This document shows, in pieces, positions 1-8,286 of a stretch of DNA of 64,000 nt. Numbering within the stretch: position 1 is the stretch's first letter; each line of letters starts with the position of its first letter. A program made the position numbers and the translations under genes. The notes below the pieces were generated by a model that made no database searches, was not told the origin of the DNA, and saw only the letters and a program-made list of their open reading frames with translations. Source of the stretch: a bacterium (GTDB lineage Bacteria > Patescibacteria > Paceibacteria > Moranbacterales > UBA1568); NCBI GenBank assembly GCA_021821305.1, contig JAKACP010000001.1:62001-126000 (forward strand). The letters are read 5' to 3'.

Positions 1-2483
1 TCGCCCTCTCCCTTCGGCGTGATCTTGCCGACGAGGATATCGCCGGACGAGACCTCGGCGCCGATGCGGACGATGCCGCCCTCGTCGAGGTTCTTCAGCC
101 GATCCTCGCCGATGTTCGGGATGTCCCGGGTGACCACCTCCGGCCCGAGCTTGGTGTCACGGACGTCGATGGAGAAATCCTCGATATGGATGGAACTATA
201 GCGGTCCGCGTGGATGACTCGTTCCGAGACGATGATCGCGTCCTCGTAGTTGAATCCCTCCCACGGGACGAACGCGACGAGCATGTTCTGGCCGAGCGCG
301 AGTTCGCCGTGGTCCGTGGACGCACCGTCGGCGAGCACGTCGCCTTTCTTCACGGCCTGACCCTTGGTCACGCGGGGGACCTGGTTCATGCTCGTGAACG
401 AGTTCGATTTGGCGAAGGTGAGCAGTTTGTATTCGCGGTCGAAATGTTCCTTCTTCGATCCGACGGGCGTCTTCTCCCGGACGACGACGTGTCCACCGTC
501 GACGGAGATCACTTCGCCGTCGCGGACGGCGACCGCGACCTGTCCGGAGTCCTTGGCGGCCTTGTCCTCGATGCCGGTGCCGACGATCGGCGCCTGCGGG
601 ACGACGCAGGACACGGCCTGCCGCTGCATGTTCGAGCCCATGAGCGCGCGGTTGGCGTCGTCATGCTCGAGGAACGGGATGAGCGACGTCGCGACCGAGA
701 TGCACTGCTTGGCGGAGACGTCGACATAGTCGAGTTCCGTGGCTTCGACCATTTCCGGATGCCCCTTCACGCGCGCCTCGACGAGCGCTTCGGTGATGTT
801 GCGATGTTCGTCGAACGAGATGCCGGCATGGGCGATCGACTTGCGGTCCTCGACGATGGCGTTGATGTATTCGATATCGAGCGTCACGAACGGCTTGACG
901 GAAACCGTCTTCCCCTTCCGCTCCTTCGCGATCTTCTCGGCGAGCTTCTCGTCGGAAATCTTCTCTCCGGACTTCGCTATGCCGGAAACATTCTCGCTCA
1001 GGATGCGGTTCATGAGCGCGTCCTTGTCCGCCGGGACTTCCTTGCTCACCTTGAGGTACGGCGTCTCGAGGAATCCGTATTCGTTCACGCGCGCATAGGT
1101 CGCGAGGTGTCCCACGAGTCCGATGTTCGGACCTTCCGGCGTCTGCACGGGGCAGATGCGACCGTAGTGGCTATGATGGACATCGCGAACCTCGAAGCCG
1201 GCGCGCTCCCGCGTGAGTCCTCCGGGACCCATGGCGGAGAGGCGGCGCTTGTGCTCGAGTTCCGCGAGCGGGTTCACCTGGTCCATGAACTGCGACAGCT
1301 GGGAGCTCGAGAAGAATTCCTTCACGGCGGCCGCGACGGGGCGCGGGTTCACGAGCTGGCCCGGGACGACGGTCGCGAGGTCGCAGGTGCTCATGCGGTC
1401 CTTGATGTTGCGGACCATGCGGTAGATGCCGACGCGGAGCTTGTTCTGGATGAGCTCGCCGACCGCGCGGACGCGGCGGTTGCCGAGGTGGTCGATATCA
1501 TCGGGGCGTCCGTCCGGATCGTTGGAAAGCCGAATGACTTCCCGGATGATGAGGAGGAGGTCCTCCGTGTTGAGGATGCGGTTCGCCTCCGTGTTCTCGC
1601 GCTCGACGGAGAGGCGCTGGTTGAGGCGGTATCGTCCGACCGCGCCGAAATCGTAGCGTTCGAAGTTGAAGAACATGGAATCGATCATCTGCTTGGCATT
1701 CTCCTCGGTCGCGAGGTCGCCCGGGCGGATGCGCTTGTAGACTTCGCGGTAGGCCTCGCCGCGGTTCGGGATGGAGTCCTTGGCGAACGTCTCGTCGATA
1801 TAGCGCTTCTCGGCCGTGTCGATATCGGCGAACTCCTTGCGGATCGCCTTCTCGTCGTATCCGAACGCCTTGAGCAGGACCGTGATCGGGAGCTTGCGCT
1901 TGCGGTCGATCTTCACCGAGATGACGCCGTCGAGATCGGTCTCGATCTCGAGCCATGCGCCGCGGTTCGGGATGATCTTCGCGCCGAAGAGTTTCTTCCC
2001 CTTGTCGAACGTCATGGTGAAGAACACTCCGGGGCTGCGGATGAGCTGGGAGACCACGACGCGTTCCACGCCGTTTATGATGAAGGCGCCGCGCTCGGTC
2101 ATGAGCGGGAATTCGCCGAGATAGATCTCCTGTTCCTTCACCTCGCCGGTCTTCTTCAGTACCAAGGTCGCCTTGGCGCGGAGCGGGGCCTCGTAGGAGA
2201 TGTTCTTGGCCTTGGCCGTCTCCGGATCGTATTTCGGTTCGTCGAGATAGTAGTCGGAAAGCGAGAGTTCGAGGTCCTTCTCGGTGAAGTCGGTGATCGG
2301 GTTCACCTCGTCGAAGAGCTCCTTGAGTCCTTTCTCCCAGAACCATTCATAGGAGTCTGACTGTATCTCGATGAGGTTCGGCAGGGAGACCAACAGCTGG
2401 TCCTGGAAGAACCTCCGCTTCGAAAGCGAAGAGTGCGCGCTGAAATGCTCTTTGACACGGAGTGCCGGCTTCGCTTGGGACAT
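1..2483 (-). CDS. rpoB: RNA polymerase beta subunit, N-terminal ~827 residues (cut by window edge)
   Basis: This is the catalytic beta subunit of DNA-dependent RNA polymerase. Read on the minus strand from the ATG at 2483, the frame is open to base 1 and gives a typical RpoB N-terminus: a KRRFFQDQLLVSLP stretch, then SYEWFWEKGL, the ERVVVSQLIRSPGVFF block near residue 120, and GDILVGKITPKGEG at the left edge. The C-terminal part lies outside the window. The start was chosen because the homology begins within a few residues of it; two upstream ATGs are in other frames. No strong Shine-Dalgarno is visible, only GAGATGG about 12 nt upstream. A 724-codon open frame on the opposite strand here is a codon-bias shadow. 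Confidence 0.97.
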   Translation of the reverse strand, partial: MSQAKPALRVKEHFSAHSSLSKRRFFQDQLLVSLPNLIEIQSDSYEWFWEKGLKELFDEVNPITDFTEKDLELSLSDYYLDEPKYDPETAKAKNISYEAPLRAKATLVLKKTGEVKEQEIYLGEFPLMTERGAFIINGVERVVVSQLIRSPGVFFTMTFDKGKKLFGAKIIPNRGAWLEIETDLDGVISVKIDRKRKLPITVLLKAFGYDEKAIRKEFADIDTAEKRYIDETFAKDSIPNRGEAYREVYKRIRPGDLATEENAKQMIDSMFFNFERYDFGAVGRYRLNQRLSVERENTEANRILNTEDLLLIIREVIRLSNDPDGRPDDIDHLGNRRVRAVGELIQNKLRVGIYRMVRNIKDRMSTCDLATVVPGQLVNPRPVAAAVKEFFSSSQLSQFMDQVNPLAELEHKRRLSAMGPGGLTRERAGFEVRDVHHSHYGRICPVQTPEGPNIGLVGHLATYARVNEYGFLETPYLKVSKEVPADKDALMNRILSENVSGIAKSGEKISDEKLAEKIAKERKGKTVSVKPFVTLDIEYINAIVEDRKSIAHAGISFDEHRNITEALVEARVKGHPEMVEATELDYVDVSAKQCISVATSLIPFLEHDDANRALMGSNMQRQAVSCVVPQAPIVGTGIEDKAAKDSGQVAVAVRDGEVISVDGGHVVVREKTPVGSKKEHFDREYKLLTFAKSNSFTSMNQVPRVTKGQAVKKGDVLADGASTDHGELALGQNMLVAFVPWEGFNYEDAIIVSERVIHADRYSSIHIEDFSIDVRDTKLGPEVVTRDIPNIGEDRLKNLDEGGIVRIGAEVSSGDILVGKITPKGEG

Positions 2484-2779
2484 ACGAAAATGGCCATCTC
2501 GTTCTTCTTGCTTCTTTCATCACCCGAAAAGAAACAAGCAGGCTCGATGGTTAACAGCTTACTTATGAAATTGTGCTTCGCGTGCGGACGCTAAACATCT
2601 TCTTTGAAAAAGAAGGAACAAAAACGGCAACCCGCGTCATTCGAAAAGCGCGGTTCTTTTGTTTTGCCGAGCCGTCGCTCAGGCTACCCGGGGAAAGTCC
2701 AAGATCTTGATGTCGAGTAGGATGATGGTACCAAGAGGCCATTTTCCTGTCAAGACCGAAGATATGGCCCGGCGATCCG
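2484..2779. other. Intergenic region upstream of rpoB
   Basis: No credible gene is seen here. On the minus strand an imperfect GC-rich hairpin around 2625-2690 is followed by a run of five T, which could terminate the upstream TsaB-like gene. A small perfect hairpin (CTTCTTT/AAAGAAG) lies near 2597. The rpoB promoter must be in this stretch, but I could not find a convincing -35/-10 pair. Confidence 0.4.
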
Positions 2780-3067
2780 TCACTCACGAAAATGCTCCTT
2801 TCTTGCCGAAAAACGGTATGTTTCGGCCACGGTTTGCGCGATTTTCACGGATGTGAAATTGTCGGAGACTTCCGTCTCGACGGTGAAATCCGACACATCG
2901 GTCGGCCGAAGACCCTTTTCCTTGAGGATGGCATCGATCGATTCGAAGAGCTGCCGCCCCATGTCGCGGCCTTCGGACCATTCTTTGGCGATCACCTCCG
3001 TACCGTCCTCAAGCAGGGCGAGGCGGGATTTCTCTTTTTCGACTTTCAGCGCGAACGTTCTCTCCAT
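2780..3067 (-). CDS. Short TsaB-like (YeaZ-fold) protein, N-terminal half only
   Basis: The 95-residue product resembles the first ~95 residues of TsaB, the ASKHA-fold partner of TsaD in tRNA t6A synthesis: a beta-strand SRLALLEDGTEV, a helix GRQLFESIDAILKEKGL, then DVSDFTVETEVSDNFTSVKIAQTVAETY, which aligns with the TsaB signature around GPGSFTGLRIG. The glycine-rich signature is degraded and the second ASKHA half is absent. TsaB is normally over 200 residues. I start it at 3067, six bases after the upstream stop, with AGGA just before the ATG; an in-frame ATG at 3103 would overlap the amidase gene. It may be a minimal dimerisation module or a relic. The family assignment rests on motif pattern only. 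Confidence 0.5.
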   Translation of the reverse strand: MERTFALKVEKEKSRLALLEDGTEVIAKEWSEGRDMGRQLFESIDAILKEKGLRPTDVSDFTVETEVSDNFTSVKIAQTVAETYRFSARKEHFRE

Positions 3068-3072
3068 AATTC

Positions 3073-3825
3073 CTATTTCAGTTTCTTCCAATCGAAATTC
3101 CACGGATCGGTCTTGCGCCCCGGCGCGATATCGTCATGCCCGACGACATATTTCACCCCGTGCTTCTTCCCGAGGTACGCGACGAGCGCGTTCACGCTGT
3201 CGTACTGGGCGCCCGTATATCCGGCATCCTCGTCACCCAGGATCTCGATGCCGATCGAAAATCCGTTCACGTTCGTCCGTCCGTCGGGCATCTTGGAGTT
3301 CCCTGCATGGTACGCGATGTCCTCGTCCTCGACCAGGCGATAGATCGTCCCCTTCCGATCGATCATGTAGTGCGGCGCGACATCGTATGATTTCCAGATA
3401 TCGATCACCTTGTCGACCGAATACCGGTCCCCGCCTTGGTTGTTGTACGACGAGTGGAGCACGGCCGTGTCGATCGATCTCCCGGAGCTTTCGGCATATC
3501 CGAACGAGACAAGACGATTCCGTATGGAAGGAGCATCGTCAGACGCGGCCGGTTTTTTTGGCTCGTCGGCTTCGGCGGTCTTCGTCGGCTGTGAATTCTC
3601 AGCCGTCGGCTCTTTCACCTGCTCCATGGCTTCGGCAGTCTGTTCCTCGACCGTTTTCACGACTTCCTCCGCCGCCGCGGGCGCCGGTATCTCCGCGGAG
3701 AGATTTTCGACGGCCGGAGCGACAGCATTCTCCACGACCAAACTCGCCTCGGGAGCGCTGAGGATGAAATACCCCGCCCCGAAGGCCAGGGCAAGCATCG
3801 TGATTAGGATTCCGATCATTCTCAT
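3073..3825 (-). CDS. Membrane-anchored N-acetylmuramoyl-L-alanine amidase (Amidase_2/PGRP fold)
   Basis: This predicted 250-residue zinc amidase cleaves the bond between MurNAc and L-Ala in peptidoglycan. Residues 4-22 form an N-terminal membrane anchor. Residues 25-100 are an Ala/Pro/Glu-rich linker and 105-250 the catalytic domain. Zinc ligands match the AmpD pattern: H124 (in VLHSSYNN), H230 and D240 (in VGHDDIAPGRKTDP), with E194 (IGIEIL) in the position of the catalytic glutamate. The start at 3825 places the anchor at the N-terminus; the longer in-frame version from 3900 adds an implausible basic leader. It is followed after 5 nt by the TsaB-like gene. The domain should face outward, acting in wall turnover. 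Confidence 0.88.
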   Translation of the reverse strand: MRMIGILITMLALAFGAGYFILSAPEASLVVENAVAPAVENLSAEIPAPAAAEEVVKTVEEQTAEAMEQVKEPTAENSQPTKTAEADEPKKPAASDDAPSIRNRLVSFGYAESSGRSIDTAVLHSSYNNQGGDRYSVDKVIDIWKSYDVAPHYMIDRKGTIYRLVEDEDIAYHAGNSKMPDGRTNVNGFSIGIEILGDEDAGYTGAQYDSVNALVAYLGKKHGVKYVVGHDDIAPGRKTDPWNFDWKKLK

Positions 3826-3910
3826 AGTGTCTTCATTGTACGCCGGAACGGAAGAACGTAAAGGCCCGCAGTGTGCGGGCCTTACTCTCTTGAAATGCAC
3901 TCGTTGTTCG

Positions 3911-3948
3911 GGATCCCTCGACTACGCTCGGGATGACCCTTCGGGTCA
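3911..3948. repeat. Dispersed palindromic repeat between small genes
   Basis: An interrupted palindrome (GATCCC...GGGAT) is followed by a second hairpin, TGACCC/GGGTCA, that covers the stop codon of the minus-strand gene ending at 3946. Sequences of this type recur in many bacterial genomes as short dispersed repeats. Confidence 0.55.
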
Positions 3949-4197
3949 CTTCTTCCCCTTCTTCTTGCCACCGGAGAGGAGGAGAGCCGCCGCCGCGCCG
4001 AGCGCCGCGCCGACACCCGCCGCGATCGCGGCCGCCTTTTCGGGGTTCTTCTTCATGAAATCCTCGGCCTTCTTCGCGACTCCCTCGACCGACTTCTTCA
4101 TCTTGAGCGCTTCTTTCTCGACGAGCTTCTTGCTCTTGTCGAGCTCCTTCTCGACCTTCGCCTTCACATCCTCCATGTTGTCCTTGAGCTGAGCCAT
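3946..4197 (-). CDS. Small amphipathic/coiled-coil protein with C-terminal membrane helix (DUF883/YtxH-like)
   Basis: The product has 83 residues. Residues 1-55 are rich in Lys/Glu with a heptad-like pattern (KDNMEDVKAKVEKELDKSK), and residues 58-76 are an Ala/Gly/Leu hydrophobic helix, ending in a basic GGKKKGKK tail. This layout is shared by ElaB/YqjD (DUF883) and YtxH proteins, inner-membrane proteins of unclear stress-related role. The ATG at 4197 is chosen because upstream in-frame sequence overlaps the preceding gene and is not protein-like. The neighbouring upstream gene is a two-helix membrane protein resembling YqjE, so the pair may be equivalent to yqjD-yqjE; that is inference. Confidence 0.6.
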   Translation of the reverse strand: MAQLKDNMEDVKAKVEKELDKSKKLVEKEALKMKKSVEGVAKKAEDFMKKNPEKAAAIAAGVGAALGAAAALLLSGGKKKGKK

Positions 4198-4246
4198 ACG
4201 CTTTTTATAATTGTTACTTGGTTTATCAGTATAATATAAAGTACGT

Positions 4247-4573
4247 TCACCGCTCCCGTTTCCATAAAGCGGAGAGTATGACCGCTGTCGAGAACACGAG
4301 CGTCCCGACGAGTACCTGACCGACTCCCGGCACTCCATAGAGGAAATCGAGCAGTCTCGCGAAGCCGGAGAGCAGGAACCACATCCCGAATATCGCGAGG
4401 ACGAGGACGAGCCCGCGCCGGGCGATGCGACTCAGTATGTCTTCCACGCCGACTGCGACACCGTCGAAGAGCTTGCCCACGAGCGATTGCACGCTCCCGA
4501 ACACCGTCTCGAAAATCCACGAGAAGTCCAGGCCCTTGCCATCCTTCTTTTTCGACGTGTTCACATCCGACAT
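4247..4573 (-). CDS. Small membrane protein, holin-III-like (YqjE/DUF1469-like)
   Basis: The 108-residue product has a short charged N-terminus, an amphipathic segment (residues 17-45), and two hydrophobic helices separated by a short loop containing YGVPGVGQ (roughly 52-72 and 80-100), ending in KRER. The architecture fits the holin-superfamily-III/YqjE group, but similarity is only topological. The start at 4573 follows a purine-rich GAAAGAAGAA; a start at 4606 would add 11 residues. It precedes the DUF883-like gene by 49 nt on the same strand, so the two are probably co-transcribed. Confidence 0.55.
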   Translation of the reverse strand: MSDVNTSKKKDGKGLDFSWIFETVFGSVQSLVGKLFDGVAVGVEDILSRIARRGLVLVLAIFGMWFLLSGFARLLDFLYGVPGVGQVLVGTLVFSTAVILSALWKRER

Positions 4574-4702
4574 GATTCTTCTTTCAAAATTCATTACCCG
4601 ACTCACCTATTATAGCACAAATAACCGACGTGGTCAAAGCGATTATCACGCGAAACGCATCTTCGCCGCAGGTATGTCGACACATGAGCGGGCCAGCCGA
4701 TC

Positions 4703-4735
4703 AAAAAACTCCCCGCAAGGGGGAGTTTTCTTTTT
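4703..4735 (-). terminator. Intrinsic terminator (bidirectional)
   Basis: The stem AACTCCCC/GGGGAGTT with a GCAA-type loop is flanked by A-run and T-run, so it can work on either strand. On the minus strand it lies downstream of tRNA-Gly(CCC) and its remnants. Confidence 0.8.
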
Positions 4736-4764
4736 GGAGCGGGTAAGGGGAATCCCCGCCCGCC
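4735..4764 (-). pseudogene. 3' fragment of a tRNA-Gly-like gene fused to half of a GC palindrome
   Basis: Read on the minus strand, 4754-4735 is GATTCCCC, then TTACCCGCT, then CCA: the 3' side of a T-arm, an acceptor strand, a discriminator T and an encoded CCA, closely matching the end of tRNA-Gly(UCC) at 9788. Immediately 5' of it, where the T-loop would be interrupted, lies GC-rich sequence (4755-4764) resembling half of the palindrome at 4799-4818. No anticodon or D-arm is present. Confidence 0.6.
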
Positions 4765-4781
4765 TGACCGTAACAATTTTG

Positions 4782-4825
4782 AGCGAGATACGGGAATCCC
4801 TGCCTGCCGGCAGGCAGGGAACCCG
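4782..4825 (-). pseudogene. tRNA-Gly T-arm/acceptor remnant interrupted by a 20-bp palindrome
   Basis: On the minus strand this reads CGGGTTC, a perfect 20-bp palindrome (4799-4818), GATTCCCG, then an acceptor-like strand TATCTCGCT. Removing the palindrome restores a normal T-arm with loop TTCGATT, and the remainder matches the 3' end of the intact tRNA-Gly(CCC) just upstream. The 5' half of the tRNA is missing. Confidence 0.7.
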
Positions 4826-4837
4826 TCATTGCTGATG

Positions 4838-4908
4838 AGCGGGATACGAGAATCGAACTCGCGTCCTTAGCTTGGGAAGCTAATGTACTGCCATTGTACT
4901 AATCCCGC
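4838..4908 (-). tRNA. tRNA-Gly (anticodon CCC)
   Basis: The acceptor strands GCGGGAT/ATCCCGC pair fully. The anticodon stem TTAGC/GCTAA closes a loop TTCCCAA (anticodon CCC), and the T-arm loop is TTCGATT. CCA is not encoded (TCA follows), so the CCA-adding enzyme encoded at 28663 would be needed. Confidence 0.95.
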
Positions 4909-5016
4909 TTCGACAGGGAACATTGTAGCATACGCGCCGTGCCTGTCTACCAGGAACGTCTTTTCAAAGTATCTCCTTCATGATAGACTCCGCTGGTAAA
5001 AAACCTGGAAAAAATC

Positions 5017-6441
5017 ATGAAATTGACACTCACCCGCGGCCGGATCATCGCGCTTTCGGCACTCCTTCTGGTCGCGATAGGAGGCATTATCCTGTTCTTC
5101 TATGCCAAGGAACACAAGGAGGAATTCGCGGCCGGCGGGTTCGCCCTGTTCGAAAGGGTCTCGAAACTGCTCCCCCTCGAACCGGACACGAAGAAGGAGA
5201 TAGAGGTCATCGGATCGCTCGTCTCGAAGTTCACCCAGACCGACGGGGAAACCCATACGTTCTTCCTCATGCTCCAGAACAACTACGAGCTCCGTCCGGG
5301 CGGAGGATTTCTCGGCCAGTACGCGATCCTGAAGGTGAAGGACGGGAAGATCGTCTCCTTCGTCTTCGAGGATGCCAACCTCCTCGACCAGCGGATCAAG
5401 GACGCCGGCATCAAGGTGACGCCTCCGTGGCCGCTCACGCGCTACGCCCAGATCAAGCGCTGGATGCTCCGGGATTCCAACTTCTCCCCCGATTTTCCCA
5501 CGAACGCGGCCAAGGCCGAGTATTTCTACCGGCTCGGAGGCGGACGCGAACGGCTTGACGGCGTCATCGCCATCAACGCCGACGTGTTGAATCACGTCAT
5601 CGGCGTCGTCGGCCCGATCACGATTCCCGGTTTCGGCACGTACACCGCGGAGAACGCCGCGATCGATCTCGAGGAAGACGTCGAGAAGGCCTATCTCGGG
5701 GACGACATCCCGGCCGAGCTCAAGCAGAACCGGAAAAACGTCATGAAACGGCTCGCGGCGGAAATCATCGGGCGCATCGACGGACTCGATGACGTACAGA
5801 AGCTCGCGAACCTCGGCCTCGAGGAGCTCCGCGACAAGAATGTCCAGCTCTTCTTCAAGGATGCCGAACTCCAGAAAGAGGTCGAGAGCGTCCACTGGGA
5901 CGGGGCGGTATCGAAAGACTGGAACAAGGACTACCTCATGGTCGTCGATGCCAACCTCGGAGCCCTCAAGAGCGACTACTACGTCCGGCGATCGCTCGAT
6001 TACACCGTCGACTTCACCGGAGAGAAACCCAAGGCGACCGTGCTTTACACCTACAACCATACGGCGACCCACGGAGACTGGCGCACGAGCGACTACCATA
6101 CCTATACCCGCGTCCTCGCACCTTCCGGCTCCTCATATATCGACCAAAGCCGCGTAAAGACCGGTGGCGTCTCATCGCAGGAATCAGCGGAGTGGAACAA
6201 GATGGTCTTCGGCTACAAGGTCGATGCCCTTATCGGGTCCACGCTTCCGACCTCGATCAGCTACGAGCTTCCCCCGACGATCACGGCCGACGGCTACGAG
6301 CTCCTCATCCAGAAGCAATCCGGCACCGGAACCATCCCCGTCAAAGTGACCATAAAGACCCCGGGAAAGGAGTACGTGCAGACCGCCGAACTCAAGAAAG
6401 ACCTCCACCTCTCGATACGGACCTCCGAGGAGGGGAAATAA
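5017..6441 (+). CDS. DUF4012 domain-containing membrane-anchored protein
   Basis: The 474-residue protein has an N-terminal membrane helix at residues 8-29 and a large extracytoplasmic region. The DUF4012 signature is clear: FFLMLQNNYELRPGGGFLGQY near residue 85, then WMLRDSNFSPDFP near 150 and a VIAINADVLNHVIGVVGPI segment. The family is common in Patescibacteria and some Gram-positives, often near surface or glycan genes; its biochemical role is unknown. The start follows GGAAAAAAATC. The thrS start is only 27 nt after the stop, with no terminator between, so the two are probably one transcript. Confidence 0.88.
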   Translation: MKLTLTRGRIIALSALLLVAIGGIILFFYAKEHKEEFAAGGFALFERVSKLLPLEPDTKKEIEVIGSLVSKFTQTDGETHTFFLMLQNNYELRPGGGFLGQYAILKVKDGKIVSFVFEDANLLDQRIKDAGIKVTPPWPLTRYAQIKRWMLRDSNFSPDFPTNAAKAEYFYRLGGGRERLDGVIAINADVLNHVIGVVGPITIPGFGTYTAENAAIDLEEDVEKAYLGDDIPAELKQNRKNVMKRLAAEIIGRIDGLDDVQKLANLGLEELRDKNVQLFFKDAELQKEVESVHWDGAVSKDWNKDYLMVVDANLGALKSDYYVRRSLDYTVDFTGEKPKATVLYTYNHTATHGDWRTSDYHTYTRVLAPSGSSYIDQSRVKTGGVSSQESAEWNKMVFGYKVDALIGSTLPTSISYELPPTITADGYELLIQKQSGTGTIPVKVTIKTPGKEYVQTAELKKDLHLSIRTSEEGK

Positions 6442-6468
6442 TCATCAACCGTTAACGATCACTCCCCT

Positions 6469-8256
6469 ATGGAACAGCGCCTCTCCGAAATCCGCCACTC
6501 GCTCGCGCACGTCCTCGCCATCGCGGTACTGAGGCGCGATCCGGGTGCGCAGCTCGCGACCGGGCCCGTGACCGACGACGGATTCTTCTACGATATCCGC
6601 TTCTCCGAGGGGAAGGCCGTCTCCGTCGACGACTTCAAGGACCTGCAGAAGGAGATGCGCTCGATCATCCGGAAGAACCTGCCCTTCGTCCGGAAGGCGG
6701 TCACCGCGCAGGAGGCGCGGGAGCTGTTTCGGGATAATCCGTTCAAGCTCGAGATCATCGGGGGGCTCGAGAAGGAAGGCAGCGAGATAACCCTCTACGA
6801 GACGGGCGATCCCGGATCGGAGTCCGGGACAAGTTTCACCGACCTGTGCGCCGGAGGGCACGTGGGAAACACGAGCGAGATCGACCCGGAATGCTTCGCC
6901 CTCAAAGGTGTCGCCGGCGCGTACTGGCACGGCGACGAGAAGAACCCGATGCTCACCCGCGTCTCCGGCATCGCCTTCGCGACGAAAGCGGAACTCGAAG
7001 CGCACCTCACGATGCTCGAAGAGGCGAAAAAGCGCGACCACAAGAAGCTCGGCCGCGAGCTCGATCTCTTCGTGTTCTCCGATCTCGTCGGCGCGGGTCT
7101 GCCGCTGTGGACACCCAAAGGGACGCTCATCCGGAACCTCCTCGATACCTACGTCTGGGAGCTCCGCAAGCGTCACGGATACGAGCAGGTCGATATCCCT
7201 CACATCACCAAGAAGGAACTGTACGAGACTTCGGGGCACTGGGAAAAGTTCAAGGACGAGCTCTTCACGATCACCACGCGCGAGGGACACTTCTTCGCGA
7301 TGAAGCCCATGAACTGTCCCCACCACACGCAGCTCTACGCGCGCAGGCAGTGGAGCTACCGCGAACTCCCCCAGCGCTACGCCAATACCACGAAAGTCTA
7401 CCGCGACGAGCAATCCGGCGAGCTCAACGGTCTCTCACGGACGCGCGCGTTCACCCAGGACGACGCGCACGTATTCTGCCGCAAGGAAGAGATCGAGACG
7501 GAGGTGCTCGCGGTATGGGACATCATCGACACGTTCTACGGATCGTTCGGATTCTCCGACCTCGTCGTCCGCTTTTCCCGCCACGATCCGGAACACTTCG
7601 AGAAATACCTCGGTACCGAGGAGCTCTGGAACGACGCGGAGCGACAGATCGCGAACATCCTCGCGAAACGCGGCGGCGAATACATCGACGGCCTCGGTGA
7701 GGCGGCGATGTACGGTCCGAAAATAGACTTCATGGCCAAAGACGCGATCGGGCGGGAATGGCAGGTCGCGACCATACAGCTCGACTTCAATATGCCCGAG
7801 CGGTTCGATCTCTCCTGCATCAACGAGAAGGGCGAGAAGGAACGGGTGGCGATGATCCACTGCGCTGTCATGGGATCCATCGAGCGGTTCATGAGCGTGC
7901 TCATCGAACACTTCGCCGGCAGTTTCCCGCTCTGGCTCGCTCCGGTTCAGACGCGCGTCCTGCCGATCGGAGAAAGCGAACACGGATACGCCGAGGAAAC
8001 GATCGCACAGCTCGCCTCGGCCGGCATCCGCTGCGATCTCGACGACTCGAACGAGAGCCTCGGCAAGAAGATCCGCAACGCCAAGCTCGAGAAGATCCCC
8101 TACCTCCTCGTCATCGGCAAGAACGAGGCTGCGAACAAGACAGCCACGCTCGAGAGCCGCGATCAGGGCAAGATCGGCGAGATGAAGATCGACGAAGTGA
8201 TCGGACGCCTTACGGAAGAGAACGATTCGAAAGCGATCACCCGGAAAACGGCTTGA
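6469..8256 (+). CDS. thrS: Threonyl-tRNA synthetase lacking the TGS domain
   Basis: This class II synthetase charges tRNA-Thr. The protein has 595 residues and begins directly with the second additional domain (IRHSLAHVLAIAVL; TDLCAGGH). The catalytic core follows: NCPHHTQ carrying the zinc-binding Cys, a motif-2 region with KVYRDEQSGELNGLSRTRAFTQDDAH, and motif 3 GSIERF. A C-terminal anticodon-binding domain starts near residue 490 (LWLAPVQTRVLPI). The usual N-terminal TGS domain (~60 residues) is absent and there is no room for it, because the DUF4012 gene ends 27 nt upstream. No clear Shine-Dalgarno is present. The TGA stop overlaps a promoter-like TTGACG. Confidence 0.96.
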   Translation: MEQRLSEIRHSLAHVLAIAVLRRDPGAQLATGPVTDDGFFYDIRFSEGKAVSVDDFKDLQKEMRSIIRKNLPFVRKAVTAQEARELFRDNPFKLEIIGGLEKEGSEITLYETGDPGSESGTSFTDLCAGGHVGNTSEIDPECFALKGVAGAYWHGDEKNPMLTRVSGIAFATKAELEAHLTMLEEAKKRDHKKLGRELDLFVFSDLVGAGLPLWTPKGTLIRNLLDTYVWELRKRHGYEQVDIPHITKKELYETSGHWEKFKDELFTITTREGHFFAMKPMNCPHHTQLYARRQWSYRELPQRYANTTKVYRDEQSGELNGLSRTRAFTQDDAHVFCRKEEIETEVLAVWDIIDTFYGSFGFSDLVVRFSRHDPEHFEKYLGTEELWNDAERQIANILAKRGGEYIDGLGEAAMYGPKIDFMAKDAIGREWQVATIQLDFNMPERFDLSCINEKGEKERVAMIHCAVMGSIERFMSVLIEHFAGSFPLWLAPVQTRVLPIGESEHGYAEETIAQLASAGIRCDLDDSNESLGKKIRNAKLEKIPYLLVIGKNEAANKTATLESRDQGKIGEMKIDEVIGRLTEENDSKAITRKTA

Positions 8257-8280
8257 CGGCGAAAATCGTTTTGGTAGAAT
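8253..8280 (+). promoter_or_regulatory. Promoter-like TTGACG-16-TAGAAT at the thrS stop
   Basis: The -35 (8253-8258) and -10 (8275-8280) match the sigma-70 consensus well, but the predicted start lies at the edge of the terminator hairpin at 8287, so any RNA would be very short. It may be fortuitous. Confidence 0.35.
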
Positions 8281-8286
8281 AGGAAA

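Noticed and set aside
186..2360. 724-codon open frame on the plus strand
   Set aside because: It is antisense to rpoB in a high-GC region; its translation is Arg/Asp/Leu-rich without any recognisable domain, while the minus strand gives clear RpoB.
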